Shown here one piece after another: positions 54,099 to 62,799 of a stretch of DNA of 64,000 nt. The stretch lies in the NCBI RefSeq assembly GCF_964030975.1, contig NZ_CAXIQH010000001.1:496001-560000 (forward strand), given 5' to 3'. This DNA comes from Tisiphia sp964030975. Lineage in GTDB: Bacteria; Pseudomonadota; Alphaproteobacteria; Rickettsiales; Rickettsiaceae. The stretch's first letter is position 1; each line of letters begins with the position of its first letter. Position numbers and translations under genes: made by a program. The notes under the pieces are model-generated. The model did no database searches and was not told the origin of the DNA. It saw nothing but the letters and a program-made list of their open reading frames with translations.

Positions 54099-54980
54099 AT
54101 GTCCGGTTTAAAACAATTAAGGTCTCGTATTAAGAGTGTTAAATCAACGCAGAAAATTACTAAGGCTATGCAAATAGTTTCGGCTACCAAATTTACCAAA
54201 GCCAAAAACCAAATTAAGGACTCAGAAGATTATATTGAGATTTTACAGAATACGATGTCTAATGTAGCGTCTAAGAATAATTTGCAAAATATGGCTGAAG
54301 GGGAAAGAAAATTTTTTTCAGAAGAATTATATTTAAGTGATGTGAGTAAGCCGCACCTGCTGGTAATAATTACCTCGGAACGCGGTTTATGCGGGTCTTT
54401 TAATTTTTCAGTATCCAAACAGGTGAAATTTGATATTGCAAATTTGGAAAATGCTGGTAAACAAGTAAGGCTTATTATTATTGGCAAAAAAGGCTACGAT
54501 CTATTCAAATGGCAATATTCTCATTATATTGACAATTATTATGATTTTCCCAAATATTATAATAATAATTTGGCATTTCAGATTAAAGATAAAATAATGG
54601 AGATGGTAAATAATTCTAAAATTAGTAGTTGTCAAATATATTTTAATAAATGTAAAAACGCTATGACCCAGATTGCAACTAAACAGCAAATATTACCCAT
54701 TGAAAAACAGCTATCTTCAAATGAGCAATATTTAAGCTATCAATACGAAGGTGAAGGGCTTATTTTGAATATGATTAATCTTTATGTAACTGCACAAATT
54801 AATTATGCTTTTCTACAAAGTAGAGTTAGTGAAGAAGGGGCTAGAATGACAGCGATGGATAATGCGACAAAAAATGCTAATGAGCTTATTAATAAGTTAA
54901 CATTAACGCTTAATAGATCTAGACAAGATTTAATTACTAGAGATTTGATTGAAATTATTGCAGGGGCAGAAGCTATATAA
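54099..54980 (+). CDS. atpG: ATP synthase F1 gamma subunit
   Basis: The 293-residue rotor subunit has the N-terminal coiled helix (LKQLRSRIKSVKSTQKITKA), the central domain (ITSERGLCGSFNFSVSKQVK) and the C-terminal helix (EEGARMTAMDNATKNANELI, SRQDLITRDLIEIIAGAEAI), all conserved. It starts 2 bp after atpA. Confidence 0.95.
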   Translation: MSGLKQLRSRIKSVKSTQKITKAMQIVSATKFTKAKNQIKDSEDYIEILQNTMSNVASKNNLQNMAEGERKFFSEELYLSDVSKPHLLVIITSERGLCGSFNFSVSKQVKFDIANLENAGKQVRLIIIGKKGYDLFKWQYSHYIDNYYDFPKYYNNNLAFQIKDKIMEMVNNSKISSCQIYFNKCKNAMTQIATKQQILPIEKQLSSNEQYLSYQYEGEGLILNMINLYVTAQINYAFLQSRVSEEGARMTAMDNATKNANELINKLTLTLNRSRQDLITRDLIEIIAGAEAI

Positions 54981-54989
54981 AATTAATTA

Positions 54990-55165
54990 GGTGGGTGAAT
55001 AGCTAGTCATTGTGAGCGAACGTATGTGAGCGTGGCAATTGTAAGCTGTCATTCCCGTGTAGGCGGGAATCTAGATCCCGCACTGAAGCAGGGATGACAT
55101 AAAACAGGATTGCTTTGTCGCCACTAAAGTGACTTCTCACAATGACGATCAGAGCCTAATTTACT
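54990..55165 (+). repeat. palindromic element between atpG and atpD
   Basis: AGTCATTGTGAGCGAACGTA...CTCACAATGACG encloses TTGTAAGCTGTCATTCCCGT...GGGATGACATAAAA. It occupies nearly all of the 213-bp gap between two otherwise tightly linked operon genes. Confidence 0.65.
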
Positions 55166-55193
55166 ATAATACTTAGGATATGTAAGGAAAAAT

Positions 55194-56627
55194 ATGACAA
55201 AAACTATCGGTAAGATTGTGCAAATTATTTCAGCTGTAGTCGATGTGCAGTTTAGTAGTGATGGAAAATTGCCGAAAATTCTCAATGCACTTGAGTGCTA
55301 TAATAATGAAGAAAAGGTGATATTAGAAGCATCACAGCATATAGGAGATGATATTGTTCGATGCATATCTATGAATCCAACAGAAGGGTTAGTAAGAGGT
55401 CAAGAGGTGGTAGATACTGGAGATACCATTAAGGTACCTGTTGGCACTGAAACGCTTGGACGCATAATGAATGTAATTGGTGAGCCAATTGATGAAAGGG
55501 GTGAAATTAAGGCAACTAGCTTTGCTTCAATTTACCGACCAGCCCCCAATTTTGTTGACCAGTCAACTGAAAAAAACATTTTGGTTACAGGAATTAAAGT
55601 CATTGATCTGTTAGCTCCTTATTCAAAAGGGGGGAAGATTGGGTTATTTGGTGGTGCTGGGGTAGGAAAAACAGTATTAATTATGGAGCTTATTAATAAT
55701 ATTGCCAAAGCTCATGGAGGATATACAGTTTTTGCCGGAGTTGGAGAAAGGACTAGAGAAGGCAATGATTTGTATCATGAAATGATTGATTCTAATGTAA
55801 TTGATTTAGAGAATCCAGAAAAATCTAAAGTAGCCCTGGTTTATGGACAAATGAACGAACCGCCCGGTGCAAGAGCTAGAGTTGCTTTAACTGGACTCAC
55901 TATAGCCGAAAGTTTCAGGGATTTAGATGGAGGACAGGATGTGTTGTTTTTTGTCGATAATATTTTTCGCTTCACGCAAGCTGGTTCTGAGGTATCAGCC
56001 CTTTTAGGTAGAATACCTTCGGCAGTTGGTTATCAGCCAACATTAGCAACTGATATGGGTGAGTTACAAGAGCGTATTACTTCAACAAAGTTTGGGTCAA
56101 TTACTTCGGTACAGGCTATTTATGTGCCGGCAGATGATCTAACTGACCCTGCTCCTGCTGCCTCTTTTACCCATTTGGATGCAACGACTGTACTTAGTCG
56201 ACAAATTGCCGAGCTTGGTATTTATCCGGCAGTAGACCCGCTTGATAGTGGTTCACAATTGCTAAGTCCTGCAATTGTTGGAGAAAGACACTACTCAGTC
56301 GCTCGTGAGGTACAAAAAGTTTTACAGACCTATAAATCCCTGCAAGATATAATTGCCATTCTAGGAATGGATGAGTTATCGGAAGCAGATAAATTAACTG
56401 TTGCTAGGGCAAGGAAAATTCAACGATTTTTATCCCAACCTTTCCATGTTGCCGAAGTATTTACAGGTATGGCTGGAAAGCTTGTTAGTTTATCTGACAC
56501 TATTGAAGGGTTTCATGGCTTGGTTTCCGGCAAATACGATCATTTACCAGAAGCAGCTTTTTATATGATAGGTAGTATTGACGAAGCAGTAGAGAAAGCT
56601 GAAACACTTAAAGCCAAAGTAGCATAA
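55194..56627 (+). CDS. atpD: ATP synthase F1 beta subunit (catalytic)
   Basis: 477 residues. Walker A GLFGGAGVGKTVLIMELINN, the catalytic Glu in GERTREGNDLYHEM, the DNIFRFTQAGSEVSALLGRI segment and the DELSEADK motif (DELSEEDK in most) are all present. AAGGAAAAAT precedes the ATG. A palindromic repeat separates it from atpG, but the order of the operon is retained. Confidence 0.97.
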   Translation: MTKTIGKIVQIISAVVDVQFSSDGKLPKILNALECYNNEEKVILEASQHIGDDIVRCISMNPTEGLVRGQEVVDTGDTIKVPVGTETLGRIMNVIGEPIDERGEIKATSFASIYRPAPNFVDQSTEKNILVTGIKVIDLLAPYSKGGKIGLFGGAGVGKTVLIMELINNIAKAHGGYTVFAGVGERTREGNDLYHEMIDSNVIDLENPEKSKVALVYGQMNEPPGARARVALTGLTIAESFRDLDGGQDVLFFVDNIFRFTQAGSEVSALLGRIPSAVGYQPTLATDMGELQERITSTKFGSITSVQAIYVPADDLTDPAPAASFTHLDATTVLSRQIAELGIYPAVDPLDSGSQLLSPAIVGERHYSVAREVQKVLQTYKSLQDIIAILGMDELSEADKLTVARARKIQRFLSQPFHVAEVFTGMAGKLVSLSDTIEGFHGLVSGKYDHLPEAAFYMIGSIDEAVEKAETLKAKVA

Positions 56628-56640
56628 GTGGGTAGCATAA

Positions 56641-57039
56641 GTGAGCAAAGTAATTAGAGTTAGAATTGTAACGCCGACAAATATTGTGTTTGACCAGGAA
56701 TCTCAGATGGTGACAATGCACGGAGAGTTAGGAGAATTTGGTGTTTTACCTGGTCATGAGTTATTGATTGCTAGTTTAAACGCTGGTTTGACAAAAATAA
56801 CAGTAGGTAATTCTGTATTCAAATATTTTGTCTATTCAGGATTAGCTGAGGTTACGGATACTAAGGTAAATATAATAACTGAATTTGCTGTTGATACTAG
56901 CAATTTGCAAGCACATGAAATAGCTGGAAAGATAGCATTGTTAAAAAGAGAAATAAATGAAGAAAATGACGATACAAAAAAGGATATTATTAAATTAGAT
57001 ATGGCTAGATACCAATCTTTGCTAACTTGTCTGGAGTAA
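56641..57039 (+). CDS. atpC: ATP synthase F1 epsilon subunit
   Basis: 132 residues starting at GTG 56641 (MSKVIRVRIVTPTNIVFDQE), 13 bp after atpD. The beta-sandwich with GELGEFGVLPGHELLIASL and a C-terminal helical hairpin are typical. Last gene of the operon; a palindrome follows and may terminate transcription. Confidence 0.93.
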   Translation: MSKVIRVRIVTPTNIVFDQESQMVTMHGELGEFGVLPGHELLIASLNAGLTKITVGNSVFKYFVYSGLAEVTDTKVNIITEFAVDTSNLQAHEIAGKIALLKREINEENDDTKKDIIKLDMARYQSLLTCLE

Positions 57040-57054
57040 GTATGGCTCATTACT

Positions 57055-57155
57055 CCGTCATTGCGAGACCACGTGAGTGTAGTGGCAATCCATTCTAGTC
57101 ACTGTTTGTTTGGATTGCTTCGTCGCTACTAAAGTAGCTCCTCGCAATGACGTCA
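57055..57155 (+). repeat. palindromic element after atpC
   Basis: CGTCATTGCGAGACCACGTG...GTAGCTCCTCGCAATGACGT forms a long imperfect hairpin with inner GGCAATCCA/TGGATTGC repeats, between atpC and yajC. Confidence 0.7.
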
Positions 57156-57210
57156 GTCCATAACACAACTACTTTTACTATAGTAAAAACAAAACATTAG
57201 GAGATATATT

Positions 57211-57618
57211 ATGTTTATAGAAAACGCCTACGCAGATGACGATACAATATCAATCAAAGAAACTGAAGAAGTAGTTCCAGCAGCACCTGAATCATCTATG
57301 CAGTCAGTACTAACAAGCATGGTGCCGATGGTATTGATTTTCATTGTATTTTACTTTTTTCTAATTAGACCACAAGAAAAACGTCGTCGGGAGAAAGAAA
57401 GCGTGGTAAGTAGCGTTAAAAAGGGAGAAGAAGTAGTAACTAATAGCGGAATCTTTGGTATAGTCAGCAAGATTAACGATACTGACAACACAGTAGACCT
57501 TGAAATATCCGAAAATATACGAATCAAAGTTTTGAAATCCGCAATACTCGATATTACAAGTCGTCATAAAAAAGAAGCTATAGCTGTTAACAAAAATAAA
57601 AAAGACAAAGGAAAATAA
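57211..57618 (+). CDS. yajC: preprotein translocase accessory subunit YajC
   Basis: 135 residues: an acidic N-terminus, a single TM helix (MVPMVLIFIVFYFFLIRPQE, with the RPQEKRRRE hallmark) and a cytoplasmic domain (VVTNSGIFGIVSKINDTDNT). TTAGGAGATAT is a strong ribosome site. It precedes secD by 2 bp in the standard yajC-secD operon. Confidence 0.95.
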   Translation: MFIENAYADDDTISIKETEEVVPAAPESSMQSVLTSMVPMVLIFIVFYFFLIRPQEKRRREKESVVSSVKKGEEVVTNSGIFGIVSKINDTDNTVDLEISENIRIKVLKSAILDITSRHKKEAIAVNKNKKDKGK

Positions 57619-57620
57619 CG

Positions 57621-59174
57621 GTGCAGAATATTGCTAAATGGAAAATATACCTGTCTATTTTATGTACATTAGGGGCATTTATTTGTGCTTTACCTAATTT
57701 TACAACTATAGATTCTAAAATATTACCAAACTATAAGGTAAATCTGGGGCTTGATTTAAGAGGTGGAGCTCATCTATTGTTAGATGTAGATTTTGATGCC
57801 TATTTAAATGATACAATGGAAAATTTGACCGATCATTTACGGAAATATTTACGGGAAGATAAGGTAGGCTATAAAAATCTTATCGCTAAAAATCGTACGG
57901 TGCAGTTTGAATTGAGAAACCCAGAAGATTACAAAACGGTGAAAAATATCTTAGGTAAAATCGACCAAGAAATTACTGTAGAAAACGATAATTCTAATGT
58001 TAAGCTTAGCTATAGTGATTCTAAACTTGCCGAATTAAGACATAAGGTAATTGCCCAATCAATTGAAATAATTAGAATGAGAGTGGATAGTACAGGTACT
58101 AAAGAACCTAACATCCAAAGGCAAGGCGATAAACATATATTACTCCAGGTACCAGGTGAGGAAAACCCACAACAACTCAAAAATATTCTTGGTAAAACTG
58201 CAAAACTAACCTTCCATTTAGTTGATGAAACTGCCAACATACAAGAAGCAGTAAATGGACGCTTACCCTCTGGTTCAATCTTAGTTAAAGGAGAAAATCC
58301 AGATAAAAAAGAATATTACGTAGTTGTTAAGAAAAAAGTTATTGTTAGTGGTGAACAACTAATAACTGCCCAAGCTTCTTTTAACCAAAATACCCAACCG
58401 GCTGTTGCTTTTTCCTTTAATAATCTTGGTAGCAAATTATTTGCAGAAATAACCAAAAATAATTCTGGCAAGAGGCTTGCCATCGTGCTTGATAACAAAT
58501 TATTAAGTGCTCCAGTAATTAATGAACCAATTCTTGGAGGAAGCGGTATAATTTCAGGTAATTTTACTGTTGAATCAGCCAATGAATTAGCCTTGTTACT
58601 TAGAGCTGGTTCGTTACCAGCCCCTTTAAAAATAATAGAGGAACGGAGCATAGGACCAAATCTTGGAGCAGATTCAATAGAGGCGGGCAAGAAAGCAGGT
58701 TTGATTGGTTTTGCTAGTGTAGTGATATTCATGATTTGGTCGTACGGAATTCTTGGAATTTTTGCCAATATAGCATTAAGTCTAGCGTTACTTTATATTT
58801 TAGCTTTATTGTCACTTTTCCAAGCTACATTAACTTTACCAGGAATTGCTGGTATAATATTAACGATTGGCATGGCAGTTGATGCCAATGTACTCATTTA
58901 TGAAAGAATAAGGGAAGAACTTAAAAAAGGTGCATCTAACCTGTATGCTATAAGGACAGGGTTTGAATCAGCTTTTGCGACAATCCTTGATTCAAATGTT
59001 ACAACTTTGATAGCAGCATTTTTACTTTTCATATTTGGTGTTGGTGCTATAAAAGGCTTCGCGGTAACACTAACTATTGGTATAATATCATCGATGTTTT
59101 CTGCAATTATTATTACTAAATTATTAATTGATCTTTGGATTAAGTACCAAAATCCAAAAAGTCTGGGGTTATAG
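57621..59174 (+). CDS. secD: protein translocase subunit SecD
   Basis: 517 residues from a GTG at 57621, with AAAGGAAAAT upstream. The first TM helix, the large periplasmic domain (VNLGLDLRGGAHLLLDVDFD) and the six-TM RND-like C-terminal part (GIAGIILTIGMAVDANVLIY, EELKKGASNLYAIRTGFESA, TTLIAAFLLFIFGVGAIKGF) are present. It helps pull exported proteins across the membrane using the proton gradient. secF does not follow; an IS5-family element begins 5 bp after the stop. Confidence 0.95.
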   Translation: MQNIAKWKIYLSILCTLGAFICALPNFTTIDSKILPNYKVNLGLDLRGGAHLLLDVDFDAYLNDTMENLTDHLRKYLREDKVGYKNLIAKNRTVQFELRNPEDYKTVKNILGKIDQEITVENDNSNVKLSYSDSKLAELRHKVIAQSIEIIRMRVDSTGTKEPNIQRQGDKHILLQVPGEENPQQLKNILGKTAKLTFHLVDETANIQEAVNGRLPSGSILVKGENPDKKEYYVVVKKKVIVSGEQLITAQASFNQNTQPAVAFSFNNLGSKLFAEITKNNSGKRLAIVLDNKLLSAPVINEPILGGSGIISGNFTVESANELALLLRAGSLPAPLKIIEERSIGPNLGADSIEAGKKAGLIGFASVVIFMIWSYGILGIFANIALSLALLYILALLSLFQATLTLPGIAGIILTIGMAVDANVLIYERIREELKKGASNLYAIRTGFESAFATILDSNVTTLIAAFLLFIFGVGAIKGFAVTLTIGIISSMFSAIIITKLLIDLWIKYQNPKSLGL

Positions 59175-59178
59175 CTAG

Positions 59179-60808
59179 TCTCCCCGTCAAAAGTGCAAAA
59201 AATTAAAAAATTAGCAGCTTAGCAAAAAATTTTTTGTATAAAATTTTAGAGTTTAATTCTTTTGATGTAAATTTTTAATATAAAAAGATGATTTCTAGAA
59301 ATTTTTTGCACGATGATTTGTTAACGATTTTGTAATCGTTTGATTAATTTTCTTTTATTGAGTCATTTTTATGTAGAAAAATTTGTTTTGAGAAGGTGAT
59401 TACCAATACACCGTAAGTTCAATCCTACAGCGGAAATTAACGGATTTATTATATCTCCTATTACTCCTTTTAAGTAATTTCTGCCAACTCTACCATAATG
59501 CTTAAGGTGTCCTATTATCGGCTCTATAGCACTTCTTCTCTTGATCATTGCCTTATCATCTGAGGATAGCTTCTTCTTGCAATATGGGCTATACACCTTG
59601 TCTTTTTCTTTAAAATTATTCCCCTTATAGCCTAAATCAACAAATGTCCTGGCTATTCCCACTCCTGTTAATTTCTTTACAACCTCTACAGTCTGCGATA
59701 ATGTATGACCATCATATGGATTGCCATGAAATGATTTGGCCGCTAATACAAAATTACCTCGACCACTTACTGCTATCGAAACCTTGTTACCAAACTCATA
59801 GGGTTTGTTTAATTTCCCTTTACCTATGCACTCTACCTCCGGTGCGTGAAAACTATATAATACTTTATTATCCTCCTTATATCGCTCTTTCTCTGCTTTA
59901 CTCAGTATAGATTGTGCCTGAATCTTTTTAATCTTATTTAGTATTTCTTGCTGCTTTAATGACAAACTTAACTTTGTTTTTGCTATTTCTCGCTGACATA
60001 TTCTTATTAAACGACCCAGCAATATCTTTAAATGTTGCATTACCTTCTTACGTTTTTTGGCTTTACTATTATCCTTATATTTCCATAATTTTACTATGTC
60101 TTTTTTATATTGCTTGGCATATGTCTCATGTAACTTAATGCCTAAAGTATGACATAACTTTACTAGCTCTATTCTTGCCTTATCCATCAAATACACATCA
60201 TGAGGATACTTAATATTCTTAATTTGTACTGTAGTATCAACGATTATCGATGCTAAGTCTTTTTTTTTAAGCACTCCGACTTTGCAACCAATTCTTGTTA
60301 ATTCTTTTAATATCTCATTATATCCTTCTTCCCCTAATATAGCACGAAACCTTCGTATACTAGCTTCTGATATCTCAGCATCTTTCTGCAAATATTCCCA
60401 ACCACAAAAATATTGCCAATATACGTTCTCTCTCAGCTCTTCTTCAGCTGCAGCATCTGACAGGTTATACATCGCTTGCAGCATAGTTACTCCAAGTAAT
60501 AACCTGTGACATCTGCGATTCCTACCAAATTTCTTGATATTAACATTTGTCAATAACCATTCCTCTAAAACAGTCCAATTTATTAACGATCTTAATTTAT
60601 ATAACTTGTTATTAGGGTTTAATTCTTCGGTCAATTTATAACCAAAAAGCTGTCCTTGTTTTTGGGATTTTATTATATCTTCTATCGGCATAATTCATAC
60701 AATCCATAAGGTTTCTGCCAATATTATAGCATTTTCTTATGGATTATCTAGATATTTTTACCCGCTAACCATATTATATATTATCCTTCTAGACTTTTGA
60801 CGGGGAGA
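59179..60808 (-). mobile_element. IS5-family insertion sequence
   Basis: 1630 bp with inverted ends TCTCCCCGTCAAAAG / CTTTTGACGGGGAGA, flanked by CTAG on both sides (59175-59178 and 60809-60812), the YTAR-type target duplication of IS5. The single transposase is complete. It is inserted directly behind secD. Confidence 0.9.
59369..60691 (-). CDS. IS5-family transposase
   Basis: The 440-residue transposase starts MPIEDIIKSQKQGQLFGYKL. The N-terminal DUF772-type region includes LGVTMLQAMYNLSDAAAEEE and YWQYFCGWEYLQKDAEISEA. DDE residues lie in IIVDTTVQIKNI (first Asp), ARTFVDLGYKGNN (second) and KRRSAIEPIIGHLKHYGRVG (Glu, with the K/R region). No frameshift, so it is probably active. Confidence 0.93.
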   Translation of the reverse strand: MPIEDIIKSQKQGQLFGYKLTEELNPNNKLYKLRSLINWTVLEEWLLTNVNIKKFGRNRRCHRLLLGVTMLQAMYNLSDAAAEEELRENVYWQYFCGWEYLQKDAEISEASIRRFRAILGEEGYNEILKELTRIGCKVGVLKKKDLASIIVDTTVQIKNIKYPHDVYLMDKARIELVKLCHTLGIKLHETYAKQYKKDIVKLWKYKDNSKAKKRKKVMQHLKILLGRLIRICQREIAKTKLSLSLKQQEILNKIKKIQAQSILSKAEKERYKEDNKVLYSFHAPEVECIGKGKLNKPYEFGNKVSIAVSGRGNFVLAAKSFHGNPYDGHTLSQTVEVVKKLTGVGIARTFVDLGYKGNNFKEKDKVYSPYCKKKLSSDDKAMIKRRSAIEPIIGHLKHYGRVGRNYLKGVIGDIINPLISAVGLNLRCIGNHLLKTNFST

Positions 60809-60814
60809 CTAGCT

Positions 60815-61180
60815 AACCAGGGCTAACATTATTCCGTCTATTAGTGAGAAGATACTTTATTAGTAGCAACGAAACAATGCAAATTGATCGTTTTCATTGC
60901 TTCGTCTCCACTAAAATTGCTCGTCTCTAGGTTCTGTTGACAAAATTTATAGTGAAACCTATTGAATTAGGTGATACAAACTTTGTGTCATACCTGCGAA
61001 AGCAGGTATCTAGATTCCCGCCTTCGCGGGAATGACAACTTACAATCGTTATGTTCTTTATCACCTAATCCTATGAGCATAACTATAAATTGTTTATATT
61101 TTGTCAACAGAACCTAATAGACGCTAGTTTGCATGGATAAATGCTAATCGTAGCTATAGGTTGATATAAGAAATATAATA
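60815..61180. repeat. intergenic palindromes with a nested TA-MITE
   Basis: A decayed TAGCTAACC-type palindrome spans 60811-60930. Two inverted copies of GGTTCTGTTGACAAAAT (60930-60946 and complement ~61098-61115) then flank the TA-MITE at 60950-61085. No gene is visible. Confidence 0.65.
60950..61085 (+). repeat. TA-MITE copy 11
   Basis: 136 bp, TAGTGAAACC...GAGCATAACTA, TA on each side. It is inserted inside a short palindrome GGTTCTGTTGACAAAATT-TA-AATTGTTTATATTTTGTCAA..., which is restored on excision. Confidence 0.9.
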
Positions 61181-61942
61181 TTACAATGAAGTAAAAATAG
61201 GGAAATATCGACTATAAGCATAGAAATGAGGATTCTGGAAATTCTTCTTTTGATAAACTAATTCATTGCCATCTAAATCAACAACATTCCCACCATTAGC
61301 TTTAATTAACGCGTGACCCGCTGCGATATCCCATTCCATAGTTGTCCCAAATTTGGGATAAATATCGGCTTTCCCTTCTGCTATTAAACATAATTTAATT
61401 GAGCTTGGTACACTAACTACTTCAGTAATTAAATGTTTCTCTAAAAAATTCTTAATATCTAAATTGGAGCAACGCGAGCTAACAACAGCACTATAGTGAT
61501 TTCTAGGTAAGGCATCAACGCTTACTTCCACATTATTTTGTTCAATTCGTAAAACATTATTAGCATCTGTATAATGTAATTTATGCATGGATGGTTGATA
61601 GATAAAACCAATAATAGGCATACCATTTTTTATCAATGCAATATTTACTGTATATGTATCCTCGCCTTTTACATAACTTTTTGTACCATCGATCGGATCA
61701 ACCAACCAAAATTGTTCTTCATTTAAAGTAACTATCTCTCTTTCTTCACAAATTACAGGAATATTAGGTGTTAGCTCTTTTAAGCCATCATATATAAAAT
61801 CACTAATTTCTTTATCAGCATTTGTTACAGGTGAATTATCATCTTTATAAGAAACTATTAACTCTAAATCTCTTGTTATTAGAGCAATCCTTCCAGCTTC
61901 GGTAATTAAACTTCTTAAAGACCTAATTAAATTAACCATCAT
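61181..61942 (-). CDS. cysQ: 3'(2'),5'-bisphosphate nucleotidase CysQ-like (inositol monophosphatase fold)
   Basis: The 253-residue lithium-sensitive phosphatase-family protein has PVTNADKEISDFIYDGLKEL, the metal site FWLVDPIDGTKSYVKGEDTY (DPxDGT) and TMEWDIAAGHALIKANGG (WDxAAG). CysQ hydrolyses PAP to AMP, relieving toxicity; inositol phosphatase activity is the alternative. The start overlaps the stop of the upstream DUF2608 gene (ATGA), so translation is coupled. Confidence 0.9.
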   Translation of the reverse strand: MMVNLIRSLRSLITEAGRIALITRDLELIVSYKDDNSPVTNADKEISDFIYDGLKELTPNIPVICEEREIVTLNEEQFWLVDPIDGTKSYVKGEDTYTVNIALIKNGMPIIGFIYQPSMHKLHYTDANNVLRIEQNNVEVSVDALPRNHYSAVVSSRCSNLDIKNFLEKHLITEVVSVPSSIKLCLIAEGKADIYPKFGTTMEWDIAAGHALIKANGGNVVDLDGNELVYQKKNFQNPHFYAYSRYFPIFTSL

Positions 61943-62799
61943 TTGTTATTTTCTATAAATTGCCTAGCATCATCATCTTCTAACCACTTTCCTGTTTTTA
62001 ATAAAGTTTGTTGTTGCAACTTCACTATATTAGCCTGTGGAGTGCCTTTTAATTCTGTAACCGCTAAATATTCTATGCCATAATAATCTATGTCAACTGT
62101 TTTGAGAAAATTATCTAGATATTTTAATTCACTTTTTCTATTCTCAAAAATTATAATGTTATCAGGTAAAATATTTGTGATACGCATAAACTCATATAGT
62201 GCCTGAGCTTTATTTAAAAAATCAGTAAATATTATGCCTTTATAAAAAATGGGTGACCTTTGATCAGTCTCATCAAATTTTAATATTTCCTTATTATTAA
62301 CTTTATCAGTAAATTTAATACCAAGTCTACTCAGTTGCTCATATTGCCATTCCTCATAATTTTCAATCCTTCTACATGCTGGGTTAATTTTAGTAAATCC
62401 AAAAACCAAAGCCCCAGAATTCTTTAGCTTATCAATAAATTTCGACCAATTAGCTTCTACTAACATAACTTGTCTTTGCAGTATCAACTTAGCAATTATT
62501 TCATCCATATTGGAATGATACTTTCTCAAAGCAGCAAGTTCTTCAACAAACCCTGCATAAGGATTAGCATAACGAAACATATTAGATTTAGGTGTAATTA
62601 TTGTATCATCAATATTGATTAGCACTAAGCTATTTGCCACAATTTTTTCAAATAAATTTCTTACCGTAACAGAATCTATGGAATAAGTAGGAATAATTAT
62701 TGCATAACTTGTGTATGGTAACATAACAAGAATTAATAATAATTTTGACTTATGCAGGAAGTTTAATAATTTTAATAAAAAATTATTTTTTATTGTCAT
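61939..62799 (-). CDS. DUF2608 protein (HAD-like), exported
   Basis: 286 residues with an N-terminal signal segment (KLLLILVMLPYTSYAIIIPT). The body resembles DUF2608, a HAD-like family found in Rickettsiales, Legionella and Chlamydia: SLVLINIDDTIITPKSNMFR holds the DxDxT-like motif (here INIDDT), FYKGIIFTDFLNKAQALYEF and DNIIIFENRKSELKYLDNFL follow. Expected in the periplasm as a phosphatase-like protein of unknown substrate. It overlaps the upstream paralogue by 17 bp and cysQ by 4 bp. Confidence 0.75.
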   Translation of the reverse strand: MTIKNNFLLKLLNFLHKSKLLLILVMLPYTSYAIIIPTYSIDSVTVRNLFEKIVANSLVLINIDDTIITPKSNMFRYANPYAGFVEELAALRKYHSNMDEIIAKLILQRQVMLVEANWSKFIDKLKNSGALVFGFTKINPACRRIENYEEWQYEQLSRLGIKFTDKVNNKEILKFDETDQRSPIFYKGIIFTDFLNKAQALYEFMRITNILPDNIIIFENRKSELKYLDNFLKTVDIDYYGIEYLAVTELKGTPQANIVKLQQQTLLKTGKWLEDDDARQFIENNK

